A DNA stretch of 64,000 bases from Amycolatopsis sp. WAC 01376 (lineage in GTDB: Bacteria > Actinomycetota > Actinomycetes > Mycobacteriales > Pseudonocardiaceae): contig NZ_QHKL01000002.1 in assembly GCF_003947415.1 (NCBI RefSeq), positions 1 to 64,000 of the forward strand, read 5' to 3'. The position numbers and the translations under genes were made by a program. Numbering within the stretch: position 1 is the first letter of the stretch; every line of letters begins with the position of its first letter. The notes below the pieces were generated by a model. That model did no database searches, had not been told where the DNA came from, and saw only the letters and a program-made list of their open reading frames with translations. Below are positions 1 through 7,848 of the stretch, piece after piece.

Positions 1-93
1 CTCGCGAGAGTGGCCGCCGAACTCAACGGCCGCCCCCGCAAAACACTGGACTGGCTTACACCCCAAGAAAAACTCAACCTGCTACTGTCCTAA
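1..93 (+). CDS. IS30-family transposase, C-terminal end (partial at window edge)
   Basis: The first 30 codons in frame 1, followed by TAA, encode the tail of a DDE transposase. The residues AELNGRPRKTLDWLTPQEKL match the highly conserved C-terminus of IS30-family transposases, in which the N-R-P-R-K-T-L-x-W-x-T-P block precedes the stop. The rest of the gene lies outside the window, so completeness cannot be judged. The stop is followed at once by a sequence resembling the IS30 right-end inverted repeat, so the element appears to end within this window. Confidence 0.85.
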   Translation, partial: LARVAAELNGRPRKTLDWLTPQEKLNLLLS

Positions 94-101
94 ATAGAGC
101 A

Positions 102-127
102 TGTTGCGACGACCGCATGAATCCGCC
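102..127. mobile_element. Right terminal inverted repeat of the IS30-family element (probable)
   Basis: The 26 bases starting TGTTGCGACGACCGC and ending ATCCGCC, a few bases after the transposase stop, look like the terminal repeats of actinobacterial IS30 elements (TGTTGC..CGACC..). The left end is not in the window, so the match between the two repeats could not be tested. The element boundary, if correct, abuts the first base of the hairpin at 128. Confidence 0.5.
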
Positions 128-160
128 CCTCCTTCCCTACCCTGAGAGTAGGGAAGGAGG
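128..160. terminator. 13-bp perfect hairpin, GAAGGCC-family palindrome interrupted by IS30
   Basis: CCTCCTTCCCTAC at 128-140 and its exact reverse complement at 148-160 flank a 7-nt loop. The right side continues with CCTTCACGG, but the expected left continuation is missing because the insertion sequence begins there. The same arm sequence recurs near 57.83 and 57.95 kb. It lies just past the end of the ABC permease gene and probably terminates that operon. Confidence 0.6.
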
Positions 161-177
161 CCTTCACGGACTTGAGG

Positions 178-1368
178 TCAGCCGCGCAGGGCTTCCGAAA
201 GCTTGATCCGGCTGCCGACCCGCAGGACGCTGTTCTGGTAGATCCTCGCGCCCAGCCAGGTGAACAGGGCGATGGCGGCCACCGTCAGGCCGAGCGACAG
301 CGCGATCTCCCACACCTCGACGGTCCCGGCCGCGATCCGCGCGGGCATCAGCACCGGGGAAAGCAGCGGCACCAGGGAAAGGACCTTCGTCCCCGTGCCG
401 TCCGGCGCCTGCGTCAGCAGGTTGAACCCGACGATGAAGCCGAGGATCAGCACGATGTTGACCGGGCCGATGACCGACTGCGTGTCCTCCTGCCGCGAGA
501 CCAGCGAGCCCATCGCGCCGTAGACGGTGGCGTACAGCAGGAACCCGAGCAGGTACCACAGCACACCCCACAGCAGCGCGCCCGTCGCGACCCCGGACAG
601 CGTCAGCACGTTGGTCGCGGAAGCGACGATCAACCCGGCGCCGCCGATGATCACCAGCTGGGTCAGCCCGACCAGGCCGAGCCCGATCACCTTGCCCAGC
701 AACAGATGCCACGGCCGCACGGTGGACAGCAGGATCTCCACGACCCGGCTGGACTTCTCCTCGACCACGCCCTGGGCGACCAGCGTCCCGTAGGTCACGA
801 TGCTCATGTACAGCAGCACCGCCACGATCAACCCGATCACCATCCGCTGCGACTTCTCGGGGTCCGGCGGTTTGATCGAGTCGACCTTGACCTGGGTCTG
901 GTGGACCGTTTGCATCACTTCTTCCGGCGACCGCTGGGCCTCGGAAAGAATGCCGTTCAGCACTTCCTGCTGGGACACTCCGTTCAGCAGGGAACGCAGT
1001 TTGGTGTCCAATTCGGACTTGACGAGCACCTTGAGCTCGGTGGCGTTGCCGGACAGCAACGCGTCGAGATCACCGTTCTCGACCTGCGTCCGGCCCTGCG
1101 CCGGATCGGTGACGGTGACGGTCTCGATCTTCTCGCCGATCGCCGCGCCCGCCGTCTGGAGCTGCTGCGCGATTCCGGCGGTCTGGCCGGACAACCCGAC
1201 CTTGCTCTTGTCCTCGTTGCTGATCAGCGTGGACTGCAGCAGGACGTACCCCATCAGCATCACCAGCAGCACGGCGGTGCCGATCACGAAGGATCGGGTG
1301 CGCAGCCGGGTGTTCAGCTCACGTTTGGCGATGAGCCAGACCGCGCGCCACGAAGATACGGTGTTCAT
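178..1368 (-). CDS. ABC-2 type transporter permease (NatB-like)
   Basis: This 396-residue integral membrane protein is the permease of a two-component ABC exporter. One membrane segment lies near residues 26-48, followed by a long extracytoplasmic region and about five further membrane segments in the C-terminal half, the layout of the ABC2_membrane_3/NatB family. The family-typical cytoplasmic stretch VVEEKSSRVVEILLSTVRP is present. The ATG at 1368 overlaps the stop of the ATPase gene (ATGA, 1365-1368), so the two are translationally coupled; an upstream in-frame extension would run back through the ATPase gene and is rejected. The substrate is unknown; sodium, drugs or lipids are known for relatives. 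It is the last gene of a five-gene operon. Confidence 0.9.
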   Translation of the reverse strand: MNTVSSWRAVWLIAKRELNTRLRTRSFVIGTAVLLVMLMGYVLLQSTLISNEDKSKVGLSGQTAGIAQQLQTAGAAIGEKIETVTVTDPAQGRTQVENGDLDALLSGNATELKVLVKSELDTKLRSLLNGVSQQEVLNGILSEAQRSPEEVMQTVHQTQVKVDSIKPPDPEKSQRMVIGLIVAVLLYMSIVTYGTLVAQGVVEEKSSRVVEILLSTVRPWHLLLGKVIGLGLVGLTQLVIIGGAGLIVASATNVLTLSGVATGALLWGVLWYLLGFLLYATVYGAMGSLVSRQEDTQSVIGPVNIVLILGFIVGFNLLTQAPDGTGTKVLSLVPLLSPVLMPARIAAGTVEVWEIALSLGLTVAAIALFTWLGARIYQNSVLRVGSRIKLSEALRG

Positions 1369-2291
1369 GCGGAAACTCCTTGTGCCGCCGGCTTCTCCGC
1401 GACCGCGTCGCGGAAGAGGTCGGTCAGCGAACGCCTGCGTTTGGTGAATTCGGTGACCGGGCCGGTGGCCAGCGCCGCGGCGAGCACGGCCTGGTCGTCG
1501 GCGCCCGCCTCGAGTTCGAGGATCGCCGTCGGGCCGTTCTGCTCGACCGAGCGCACGCCGGGAACGGCCGAAGCCCAGCCGGGTGCGGCGTTGGGCGCGG
1601 TGACGACGAGACCGTTGCCCGCGCCGGCGGTCAGCTCCCCGACGGTGCCGGAGGCGACCATCCGTCCACTTCGGATGATCCCGACCCGGTCGCACAGCCG
1701 CTCGACCAGATCCAGCTGATGGCTGGAGAACACCACCGGCACCCCGGTCGCTGCCTTCTCGCGCAGCACACCGCTCATCACGTCCACGGCCAGCGGGTCG
1801 AGGCCTGAGAACGGCTCGTCCAGCACCAGCACCCGCGGATCGTGCACCAGCGCGGCCGCGAGCTGCACGCGCTGCTGGTTGCCGAGGCTCAGCTTCTGGA
1901 CCTCGTCCTTGCGCCGTTCGGTCAGCCCGAGCCTGGCGATCCAGTTCTCGGCGCTGCGGTGGGCGTCGTTGGCCGACATCCCGTGCAGTTCGGCGAGGTA
2001 GACCAGCTGCTCCAGCACCTTCATCTTCGGGTACAGCCCGCGTTCCTCCGGCATGTACCCGATATGCGTGCGGGTCTCGTGGGTGATCGGGGCGCCGCCG
2101 AGGAGCACCTGCCCCGAGTCGGCCGACAGCACCCCGAGGACGATCCGCATCGTGGTGGTCTTGCCCGCGCCGTTGCTGCCGACGAACCCGAACAGCTCAC
2201 CGGGTTGGACCTCGAAGCTGACCTCGTCCAGCGCCACTTTCGCGCCGTACTTCTTGGAGATCCGGTCGATCTCCAGTTTCCCCTCGCTCAT
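1365..2291 (-). CDS. ABC transporter ATP-binding protein (NatA-like)
   Basis: This 308-residue ATPase energises the downstream permease. Walker A (GSNGAGKTTT) lies near residues 37-46, the signature (LSLGNQQRVQLA) about 95 residues later, and Walker B with the D-loop (VLVLDEPFSGLDP) follows. The C-terminal extension of about 85 residues is the DUF4162 type seen in NatA-like ATPases. ATG at 2291 was chosen because it overlaps the stop of the small membrane protein (2288-2291) and has AGGAGG upstream; GTG at 2297 is the alternative. The pairing with an ABC-2 permease points to export. Confidence 0.93.
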   Translation of the reverse strand: MSEGKLEIDRISKKYGAKVALDEVSFEVQPGELFGFVGSNGAGKTTTMRIVLGVLSADSGQVLLGGAPITHETRTHIGYMPEERGLYPKMKVLEQLVYLAELHGMSANDAHRSAENWIARLGLTERRKDEVQKLSLGNQQRVQLAAALVHDPRVLVLDEPFSGLDPLAVDVMSGVLREKAATGVPVVFSSHQLDLVERLCDRVGIIRSGRMVASGTVGELTAGAGNGLVVTAPNAAPGWASAVPGVRSVEQNGPTAILELEAGADDQAVLAAALATGPVTEFTKRRRSLTDLFRDAVAEKPAAQGVSA

Positions 2292-2518
2292 TTCCACTTC
2301 CCCTCCTCGAAATACCGCACCAGCGCCGTGAATCCCCGATGGACGCCGGAAACCGTGCGGTTCCGCTGGATCAGCCCGTCCAGCTTGACGTTGCTCATCA
2401 CCGACGTGGCCCGGTACACCAGGACCGCCCGGCCCGCGCCGGCGAGGACCCCGCTCGCCACCAGCACGACAGCGACCACGCCGACGGACACCTTGTAACG
2501 CTTCTTGTCCCCGGTCAT
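2288..2518 (-). CDS. Small single-pass membrane protein of the XRE-ABC operon
   Basis: This is a 76-residue protein with a basic N-terminus (MTGDKKRYKVS) and one hydrophobic segment near residues 10-30, leaving about 45 residues outside or in the cytoplasm. I do not recognise the family. Four-base ATGA overlaps at both ends (2515-2518 and 2288-2291) show it is a true member of the operon. It could be an accessory subunit or a small sensor for the exporter; this is inference from position only. Confidence 0.75.
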   Translation of the reverse strand: MTGDKKRYKVSVGVVAVVLVASGVLAGAGRAVLVYRATSVMSNVKLDGLIQRNRTVSGVHRGFTALVRYFEEGKWK

Positions 2519-3063
2519 GCCGGAGCCACCCCCTCGTCGAAGTCTTCCGGATCGTCGTCCGGCAGCGTCCAGCCGAGGATGACGCCGGACAGCGTGGTGC
2601 CGGTGACCAGCAGCGCGCAGGCCATCATCGCGCCGCGGACGCCGCCGTCCTCGGTGTCGGCGATGATCAGGCTGTAGAACACCGCGATCAGCATCAGCAC
2701 GACCAGGATCTGGTAACTGACGAAGGTGACGCGGTGGCGCCATTCCCGCTCGCGTTCGTCGAGCCGGAGCGAGAACCCGCCGCTCATCTTGCCGGTGAGG
2801 ATCCGCAGCAGGTAGTGCGAGCCGCCGGCGACGACGCAGCCACCGAACCAGCACACGACGAACAACGTCGAGGGCTGAGAACGGAACGTGGCGGCACCGA
2901 TGATCAGGATCAGGTTGCCCGTCAGCACGAGCACACTCAACGTCCGCCGCCGTTTCCGCGTGCGCCAGGTCGGCAGTCGCAGCGCCCGCTTGCGTTCGAT
3001 CTCGTCCAGCCGTTCCAGCTGGCGCTCCCAGTACGCCGCGAGACGGCCTCGTTCCTCGCTCAT
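2515..3063 (-). CDS. Membrane protein with charged N-terminus, XRE-ABC operon
   Basis: This 182-residue protein has a charged, probably coiled N-terminal segment (about 1-40, rich in Arg/Glu) and four predicted membrane helices in two pairs (about 43-85 and 118-165) separated by a charged loop containing LRLDEREREWRHR. I do not recognise a named family; similar DUF2178-like membrane proteins are found beside XRE regulators. Its start overlaps the XRE stop (ATGA at 3060-3063), and its stop overlaps the next start. Confidence 0.8.
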   Translation of the reverse strand: MSEERGRLAAYWERQLERLDEIERKRALRLPTWRTRKRRRTLSVLVLTGNLILIIGAATFRSQPSTLFVVCWFGGCVVAGGSHYLLRILTGKMSGGFSLRLDEREREWRHRVTFVSYQILVVLMLIAVFYSLIIADTEDGGVRGAMMACALLVTGTTLSGVILGWTLPDDDPEDFDEGVAPA

Positions 3064-3329
3064 GTTCCCCCCTCCCGGTAGACCTGAGTGGACAGTGGCA
3101 TGAACGGTTCGCGACTGAACACGGCCTCGACCGGGAGGTCGAACACCGTGCAGATGCGAAACGCCAGGTCCAGGCTCGGGTAGTGGTCGCCCCGTTCGAG
3201 CGCGCCGATGGTCTGCGGGTTGACCTCGACGGCGGCGGCGAGGGCGGCCCTGCTCAGTCCACGCTCCGCCCGGAGCACGGGCAGCCGGTTGTAGATCGGC
3301 AGCTCTTTGCCGCGTCTGACCGGGCTCAT
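3060..3329 (-). CDS. XRE-family helix-turn-helix regulator
   Basis: This 89-residue single-domain regulator carries an XRE helix-turn-helix (LPVLRAERGLSRAALAAAVE, then VNPQTIGALERGDHYPSLDLA). It resembles the short YozG/YgzD-type regulators that head membrane-protein operons in Gram-positive bacteria. ATG at 3329 gives the standard N-terminus; the 18-residue upstream extension looks unlike a family member. As first gene of a five-gene ATGA-coupled operon, it probably controls its own operon by binding the 80-bp gap to glpD. Confidence 0.88.
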   Translation of the reverse strand: MSPVRRGKELPIYNRLPVLRAERGLSRAALAAAVEVNPQTIGALERGDHYPSLDLAFRICTVFDLPVEAVFSREPFMPLSTQVYREGGT

Positions 3330-3410
3330 GGAACATACTGTTGCAAAAACCCAACGACTCGTCAAGCTGAGAGCACACTTCACCGTAGGTAGGTGACTAA
3401 TTGCGAGGGG

Positions 3411-4949
3411 TCAGGTGAGGCCGGCGAGGGACTTGCCGACGAGTTCCCGGACGCGGGCGCGGGCGGCGCCGTCGTCCGGGGTGACCAGGCCGAGCCGGGT
3501 GCGGCGCTCCAGGACGTCCTCGACGTCGAGCGCGCCCTCGTGCCGCACGGCCCAGACGACCTCCGCCGCGCTGATCTCGGTGCCGTCGAAGAGGGGCAGA
3601 CCCAGTTCGGGATCGACCTCGCCGAGTGCCGCGACTCGCGGTGCTTCGGTGCCGTACTTCGCGACCAGCCGGGCCGGTGCGTCCACCGTGGACAGGCGGT
3701 CGCGGGGCGTCGCGCCGAGCAGCGGGAGCCGGGACGTGGTCGACGGCCCGGCGAGGAGCCCGGAGCGCTTCAACGCGGCATCGACGGCGTCCTCGGCCAT
3801 CTTCCGGTACGTCGTCAGCTTGCCGCCGACGACGGTGAGCACGACGTCGGCGCCGGTCACCACCGCGTGTTTGCGCGAGAGATCCGCGCTGCGCCCGCCG
3901 CCTTCGACCAGCGGCCGCAGCCCGGCGAACGAGCCCGCGACGTCGGCGCGGGTCAGCGGGCGGGTGAACGCCGTCGACGCCACTTCGAGCAGGAAGTCCA
4001 CATCGGACTCCGGCACGGACGGCACGCGCGGGACGGCGCCGTCGATCGGCTCGTCGGTGACCCCGACGAACACGCGGCCGTCGGGTTGCGGCAGCAGGAA
4101 GACGAACCGGTTGTTCTCGCCGGGGACGGGCACGTTGACCGACGTCGCGCCGATCCGCGCCGCTCCCGAAGCCAGGATGAGGTGTGAACCGCGAGAAGGC
4201 CGCAGCCGCACCGACTCCGCCAGTTCACCCGCCCAGACGCCGGTCGCGTTGATCACCTGACGGGCGCGGATCTCGATCTCCTGGCCGGTGAGCCTGTCCC
4301 GGGCCAGTACGGATTCCGCGTCGAGCCGGAGCGCCTCGACCTTCGTCAGGATCTTCGCGCCGCGTGACGCCGCTGTGCGTGCCAGGCTCACCACGAGACG
4401 CGCGTCGTCGGTCAGCGCGCCGTCGTAGGCAAGCAACGCGCCGCGCAGGCCTTGCGGGGTCAGGCCGGGCGCGAGCGCCAGCGCCTCCGCGGCCGGGATC
4501 GACCTCGGCCGCGGAAGCACCGACGCCGGGGTCCCGGCGGCGCGGCGGAGGCCGTCACCGGCGACGAGGCCGGTCATGATGAACGCCTGCTGGCCGCGGG
4601 AGGTCTTGCGGTACAGGGGGAACAGCTGCGGGATCGCCCTGGTGAGATGCGGGGCGGTGCGGGTCATCAGTATCCCGCGTTCGACGGCACTTTCGTGCGC
4701 CAGCGCCAGATCGCCCTTGGCCAGGTAGCGGAGCCCGCCGTGGACCAGTTTGCTGGACCAGCGCGACGTCCCGTACGCCAGGTCGTACGCCTCGACGAGG
4801 GCCACCGAGAGCCCGCGCGCGGCCGCGTCCAGCGCGATCCCGGCGCCGGTGACCCCGCCGCCGACCACCACCAGGTCGACCCGCTCGCCGCCGGCCAGCG
4901 CCGTGAGTTCCCGTTCGCGCCGGAGTGCGTTGAGCGAGCCGGGCGTCAC
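3411..4949 (-). CDS. glpD: FAD-dependent glycerol-3-phosphate dehydrogenase
   Basis: This 512-residue flavoenzyme oxidises sn-glycerol 3-phosphate to dihydroxyacetone phosphate at the membrane and passes electrons to quinone. The N-terminal Rossmann motif VVVGGGVTGAGIALDAAARG lies near residues 27-46. The GlpD-specific segments TSRWSSKLVHGGLRYL and the C-terminal DAO_C domain (EVVWAVRHEGALDVEDVLERR) are clear, and the length is normal. The GTG start at 4949 overlaps the stop of the upstream TetR gene (GTGA at 4946-4949), so the pair is co-transcribed and TetR is the probable regulator. Confidence 0.95.
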   Translation of the reverse strand: MTPGSLNALRRERELTALAGGERVDLVVVGGGVTGAGIALDAAARGLSVALVEAYDLAYGTSRWSSKLVHGGLRYLAKGDLALAHESAVERGILMTRTAPHLTRAIPQLFPLYRKTSRGQQAFIMTGLVAGDGLRRAAGTPASVLPRPRSIPAAEALALAPGLTPQGLRGALLAYDGALTDDARLVVSLARTAASRGAKILTKVEALRLDAESVLARDRLTGQEIEIRARQVINATGVWAGELAESVRLRPSRGSHLILASGAARIGATSVNVPVPGENNRFVFLLPQPDGRVFVGVTDEPIDGAVPRVPSVPESDVDFLLEVASTAFTRPLTRADVAGSFAGLRPLVEGGGRSADLSRKHAVVTGADVVLTVVGGKLTTYRKMAEDAVDAALKRSGLLAGPSTTSRLPLLGATPRDRLSTVDAPARLVAKYGTEAPRVAALGEVDPELGLPLFDGTEISAAEVVWAVRHEGALDVEDVLERRTRLGLVTPDDGAARARVRELVGKSLAGLT

Positions 4950-5590
4950 GGTCGCAACGCCGCGTCGAGCATGAGGGCGAACTCCGTCATCAGCTTCTTC
5001 TCGTCCACGTCCGACGTGGCGGGACGGTAGGAGAACGCGAAGGACTGGATGAGCAGCAACAGGGTGCGAGCCTGCGAGGGCAGGTCGCCCTTGCGGATCG
5101 AGCCGTCTTCGTGGCCGGAGCGCAGCAGGTGCAGGATCACGCCTTCGGCGAAGCGCTGGGTCTTCCCGAGCCGCTCGACGATGTAGGGCAGCACCAGTTC
5201 GGGGTCGAGGTCCAGCAGGGTGCGGAACAGCGGATCGCCCGACAGCACGGCGACGGCGGCCGAGGAGCTCTGCACGAGCTTCTCGCGGAAGTTGGCCGGT
5301 TCGACGTCCGGTTCGGCGGCGCCCTGCAGCAGGCCGCCGAACTCACGGGTCATGAGGGTCGCGAGCACACTGCGGACATCCGGGAACCGGCGGTACACGG
5401 TCATCCGGCTGACCTTCGCGGTCCGCGCGATCTCGGCGAGCGTGGTCCGCCGCACACCGACGGCGAGCACGCACTTCTTCGCGGCGTCGAGCAGAACGTC
5501 GTCGGACACGCGCGTCGAGGCCTGGCGGGATCGGGTGTCCGCCAGTGCCGAAGCGCCTGTTTCCGCAGGTGAGTGACGTTTTACGTCCAT
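4946..5590 (-). CDS. TetR-family regulator of the glpD / FAD-oxidase locus
   Basis: This is a 214-residue TetR protein. The DNA-binding helix-turn-helix is at about residues 47-75 (TTLAEIARTAKVSRMTVYRRF), and a ligand-binding C-terminal domain follows. ATG at 5590 is preferred; GTG at 5599 is in frame and possible. The divergent flavoprotein gene starts only 17 bp away, and an inverted repeat overlaps both starts (5578-5599), so the regulator probably controls both directions. Confidence 0.9.
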   Translation of the reverse strand: MDVKRHSPAETGASALADTRSRQASTRVSDDVLLDAAKKCVLAVGVRRTTLAEIARTAKVSRMTVYRRFPDVRSVLATLMTREFGGLLQGAAEPDVEPANFREKLVQSSSAAVAVLSGDPLFRTLLDLDPELVLPYIVERLGKTQRFAEGVILHLLRSGHEDGSIRKGDLPSQARTLLLLIQSFAFSYRPATSDVDEKKLMTEFALMLDAALRP

Positions 5591-5599
5591 ATGTAACAC
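5578..5599. promoter_or_regulatory. Putative TetR operator between glpD-tetR and the FAD oxidase gene
   Basis: GTTTTAC at 5578-5584 and GTAACAC at 5593-5599 form a 6-of-7 inverted repeat around 8 bases, a typical TetR operator size. It covers the start codon region of the TetR gene and lies next to the GTG of the divergent gene. The tiny gap suggests leaderless or nearly leaderless transcripts. Binding is inferred. Confidence 0.4.
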
Positions 5600-5606
5600 T
5601 GTAGTC

Positions 5607-7226
5607 GTGACGGAGCTTATTGACCACCGGTTAAGACGATCCTGGACGCCCGAAGCCGGTGACGCGGCCCACCTTCCGGCGAAAGCCCTGCGGTGGCTCG
5701 TCCAGCGTATCGGCCCGCTGGGCTCCGCGGCGCCGTTCGCGCCCGATTCGGCGCTGTCCGTTCCCGATTCGGCGCTGGGCGAACAGCCGAAACGAGACCT
5801 CGAAGAACTCGTCGGCGCCGGCCATGTCCTGGTGGTGCCGGGGGAACGGCTCGCGCGGGCTGGCGGTCTGTCCTATCTGGACCTGATGCGGCGCCGGGGC
5901 TTCGGTGATTTTCCGGTGCCGGACGCCGTCGTCCTGCCGGAGAATCCCGCCGAAGTCCAGTCGGTACTGGAAATCTGTGCACGGCACGACGTCGGCGTCG
6001 TCCCGTTCGGCGGCGGGACGTCGGTGGTCGGCGGGGTTTCGGCGCTGCGCGGGGACAAGAGCGCGGTGATCGCGCTCGACCTCGCCAGGCTCGGTGAACT
6101 GGTCTCCGTCGATCCCGTGTCCAGGATCGCGGTGCTCCAAGCGGGTGTCACCGGGCCGGAGGCCGATCGGCTGCTCGCCGCGCACGGCTTCACTCTCGGG
6201 CACGTGCCCCAGTCCTACGAACGCGCCACCATCGGCGGTTTCGCCGCGACCCGGTCCGCCGGGCAGGCCTCGTCGGGTTACGGCCGGTTCGAGGACATGG
6301 TTTCGGGTGTCCGGCTCGCGACCCCGCGTGGCGAATGGAAGCTCGGTGTCGCCCCGGCTTCGGCGGCGGGGCCCGACCTTCGGCACCTCGCCATCGGCAG
6401 CGAAGGCGCGCTCGGCGTGATCACCGAGGTCGCCCTCCGTGTCCGCCCGGTGCCGGAAGTACGCCGTTATGAGGGTTATGTCCTGGACGGCTGGGAGAAT
6501 GGCGCCGCCGCCGTCCGGGAACTCGCCCAGCGGCACGTGCTCGCGGACGTCACGCGACTGTCCGATGTGGACGAGAGCGAGGTTTCGCTGGCGCTCAACG
6601 ACAGCTTGAAGACCAAGGCGCTGCGCCGGTATCTCAAGGCGCGGGGAGTCCACGCGCCTTGCCTGCTGATCGTCGGCTGGGAGGGCGCGTCGAAACGTGA
6701 AGTCGCCCGGCGCCGTCAGGAGACCACGCGGGTGCTGGCCCCGTTCGGTGCCGTCCGCATCGGCGCCGCCCTCGGCGAATCCTGGCGCCGCGGCCGGTTT
6801 TCCGGGCCCCGGCAGCGGGATGCCTTGCTGGACAACGGTGTCTGCGTCGAAACCCTGGAAACCGCCGCGTATTGGGCGGAACTGAGCGACCTGCGTGACG
6901 CCGTCCGCGCCGCGCTCACCGCGACCCTCGGCAACGCGATCATCATGTGCCACGTCTCGCACGCCTACGAGACGGGCGCGTCGCTCTACTTCACCGTGCT
7001 CACCGCACGCGACGAGGCCGACCCGATCGGCCAGTGGCAGCGGGCGAAGGCGGCGGCGTCGGAGGCGATCACCGGCATCGGCACCATTTCGCACCACCAC
7101 GCCGTCGGCGTCGATCACGCGCCTTATCTGGCGGCGGAAATCGGGACGCTCGGTGTCGAAGTGCTGCGAGCGGCGAAAAAGGCCATCGACCCGACCGGGA
7201 TCCTCAATCCCGGGAAGCTTCTCTGA
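5607..7226 (+). CDS. FAD-binding oxidoreductase, alkyl-dihydroxyacetonephosphate synthase-like
   Basis: This 539-residue flavoprotein of the VAO/PCMH fold has an N-terminal FAD-binding domain (PENPAEVQSVLEICARHDVGVVPFGGGTSVVGG; then RATIGGFAATRSAGQASSGYG) and a C-terminal FAD-oxidase C domain ending AKKAIDPTGILNPGKLL. The segment TISHHHAVG near residue 492 matches the histidine loop of alkyl-DHAP synthases, the ether-lipid enzymes that act on acyl-DHAP. Neighbouring glpD makes DHAP, which fits a glycerolipid role, but the true substrate is not shown. The GTG start at 5607 is the only start that keeps the divergent spacing. Its last 23 bases overlap the convergent GGCT-fold gene. Confidence 0.88.
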   Translation: MTELIDHRLRRSWTPEAGDAAHLPAKALRWLVQRIGPLGSAAPFAPDSALSVPDSALGEQPKRDLEELVGAGHVLVVPGERLARAGGLSYLDLMRRRGFGDFPVPDAVVLPENPAEVQSVLEICARHDVGVVPFGGGTSVVGGVSALRGDKSAVIALDLARLGELVSVDPVSRIAVLQAGVTGPEADRLLAAHGFTLGHVPQSYERATIGGFAATRSAGQASSGYGRFEDMVSGVRLATPRGEWKLGVAPASAAGPDLRHLAIGSEGALGVITEVALRVRPVPEVRRYEGYVLDGWENGAAAVRELAQRHVLADVTRLSDVDESEVSLALNDSLKTKALRRYLKARGVHAPCLLIVGWEGASKREVARRRQETTRVLAPFGAVRIGAALGESWRRGRFSGPRQRDALLDNGVCVETLETAAYWAELSDLRDAVRAALTATLGNAIIMCHVSHAYETGASLYFTVLTARDEADPIGQWQRAKAAASEAITGIGTISHHHAVGVDHAPYLAAEIGTLGVEVLRAAKKAIDPTGILNPGKLL

Positions 7227-7848
7227 CCAAGGTCGAGGCCTGGACCAGCGTGCAGTCCAGTCCGTGCGTTTCGGCGGGGATGCCTTCCAGCGCCGCGGCC
7301 CGGCGCTGTTCGAGGTCGGCGACGCGGATATGCCTGCCGTCCACGAGGATCGGCAGGCGGATGTCCGCGGCGCCGACGTACGCCACGACGTCGTCGAGCA
7401 CGGTGCCGTCGTCGAGGGTGATGGCTGGCGCGGTCAGCCGCACCAGGTCGTAGCGCTGTCCGTTGCCCTCACAGCGATCGAGGACGGCGAGCTGGTCCGG
7501 CGTCGCGAACCAGACCGAGTGCTCCTCGACGACCCCCGGCGCGGCCCCGACCCGCGCGGGCCGCTGCCCGTCCCGGAACCGCAGGCCGGACGCCCAGACC
7601 GCGGCGAGGTCGGTGCAGCGCGCGTGGCAGACGACGACCGGACCCGTCAGGCCCATGTTCTCCCGCAGCCAGGTGATCTTGGACGGGCACGCGTTCGATC
7701 CGTAGGCGAGCACGGCCTGGCGTTCGCGCCAGCCCTCCGGCGCGGTGTCGAGACTGTGCCCGGCGCCGTCGAAGTGGACGAACGAATGCCCCGGCCGCGC
7801 TCCCGGATACGGGTCGGCGGGGAAATCGGCGTCGGTGAAGAGTTTCAC
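7204..7848 (-). CDS. Gamma-glutamylcyclotransferase (GGCT)-fold protein
   Basis: This 214-residue protein carries the GGCT/AIG2-fold signature AVLAYGSNACPSKI near residues 44-57, followed by the expected H/A region and a middle stretch (FATPDQLAVLDRCEG) whose Glu could serve as the fold's acid. The substrate is unknown; family members release 5-oxoproline or cleave gamma-glutamyl amines. The GTG start at 7848 overlaps the stop of the upstream dehydrogenase remnant (GTGA at 7845-7848); GTG at 7851 is an alternative. Its end overlaps the convergent flavoprotein gene by 23 bp. Confidence 0.75.
   Translation of the reverse strand: MKLFTDADFPADPYPGARPGHSFVHFDGAGHSLDTAPEGWRERQAVLAYGSNACPSKITWLRENMGLTGPVVVCHARCTDLAAVWASGLRFRDGQRPARVGAAPGVVEEHSVWFATPDQLAVLDRCEGNGQRYDLVRLTAPAITLDDGTVLDDVVAYVGAADIRLPILVDGRHIRVADLEQRRAAALEGIPAETHGLDCTLVQASTLVREASRD

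Noticed and set aside
172..1719. Long open frame on the + strand over the ABC genes
   Set aside because: It is antisense to two genes with clear domain motifs; its residue composition (Arg/Gln/Asp-rich) is that of a shadow frame in GC-rich DNA.
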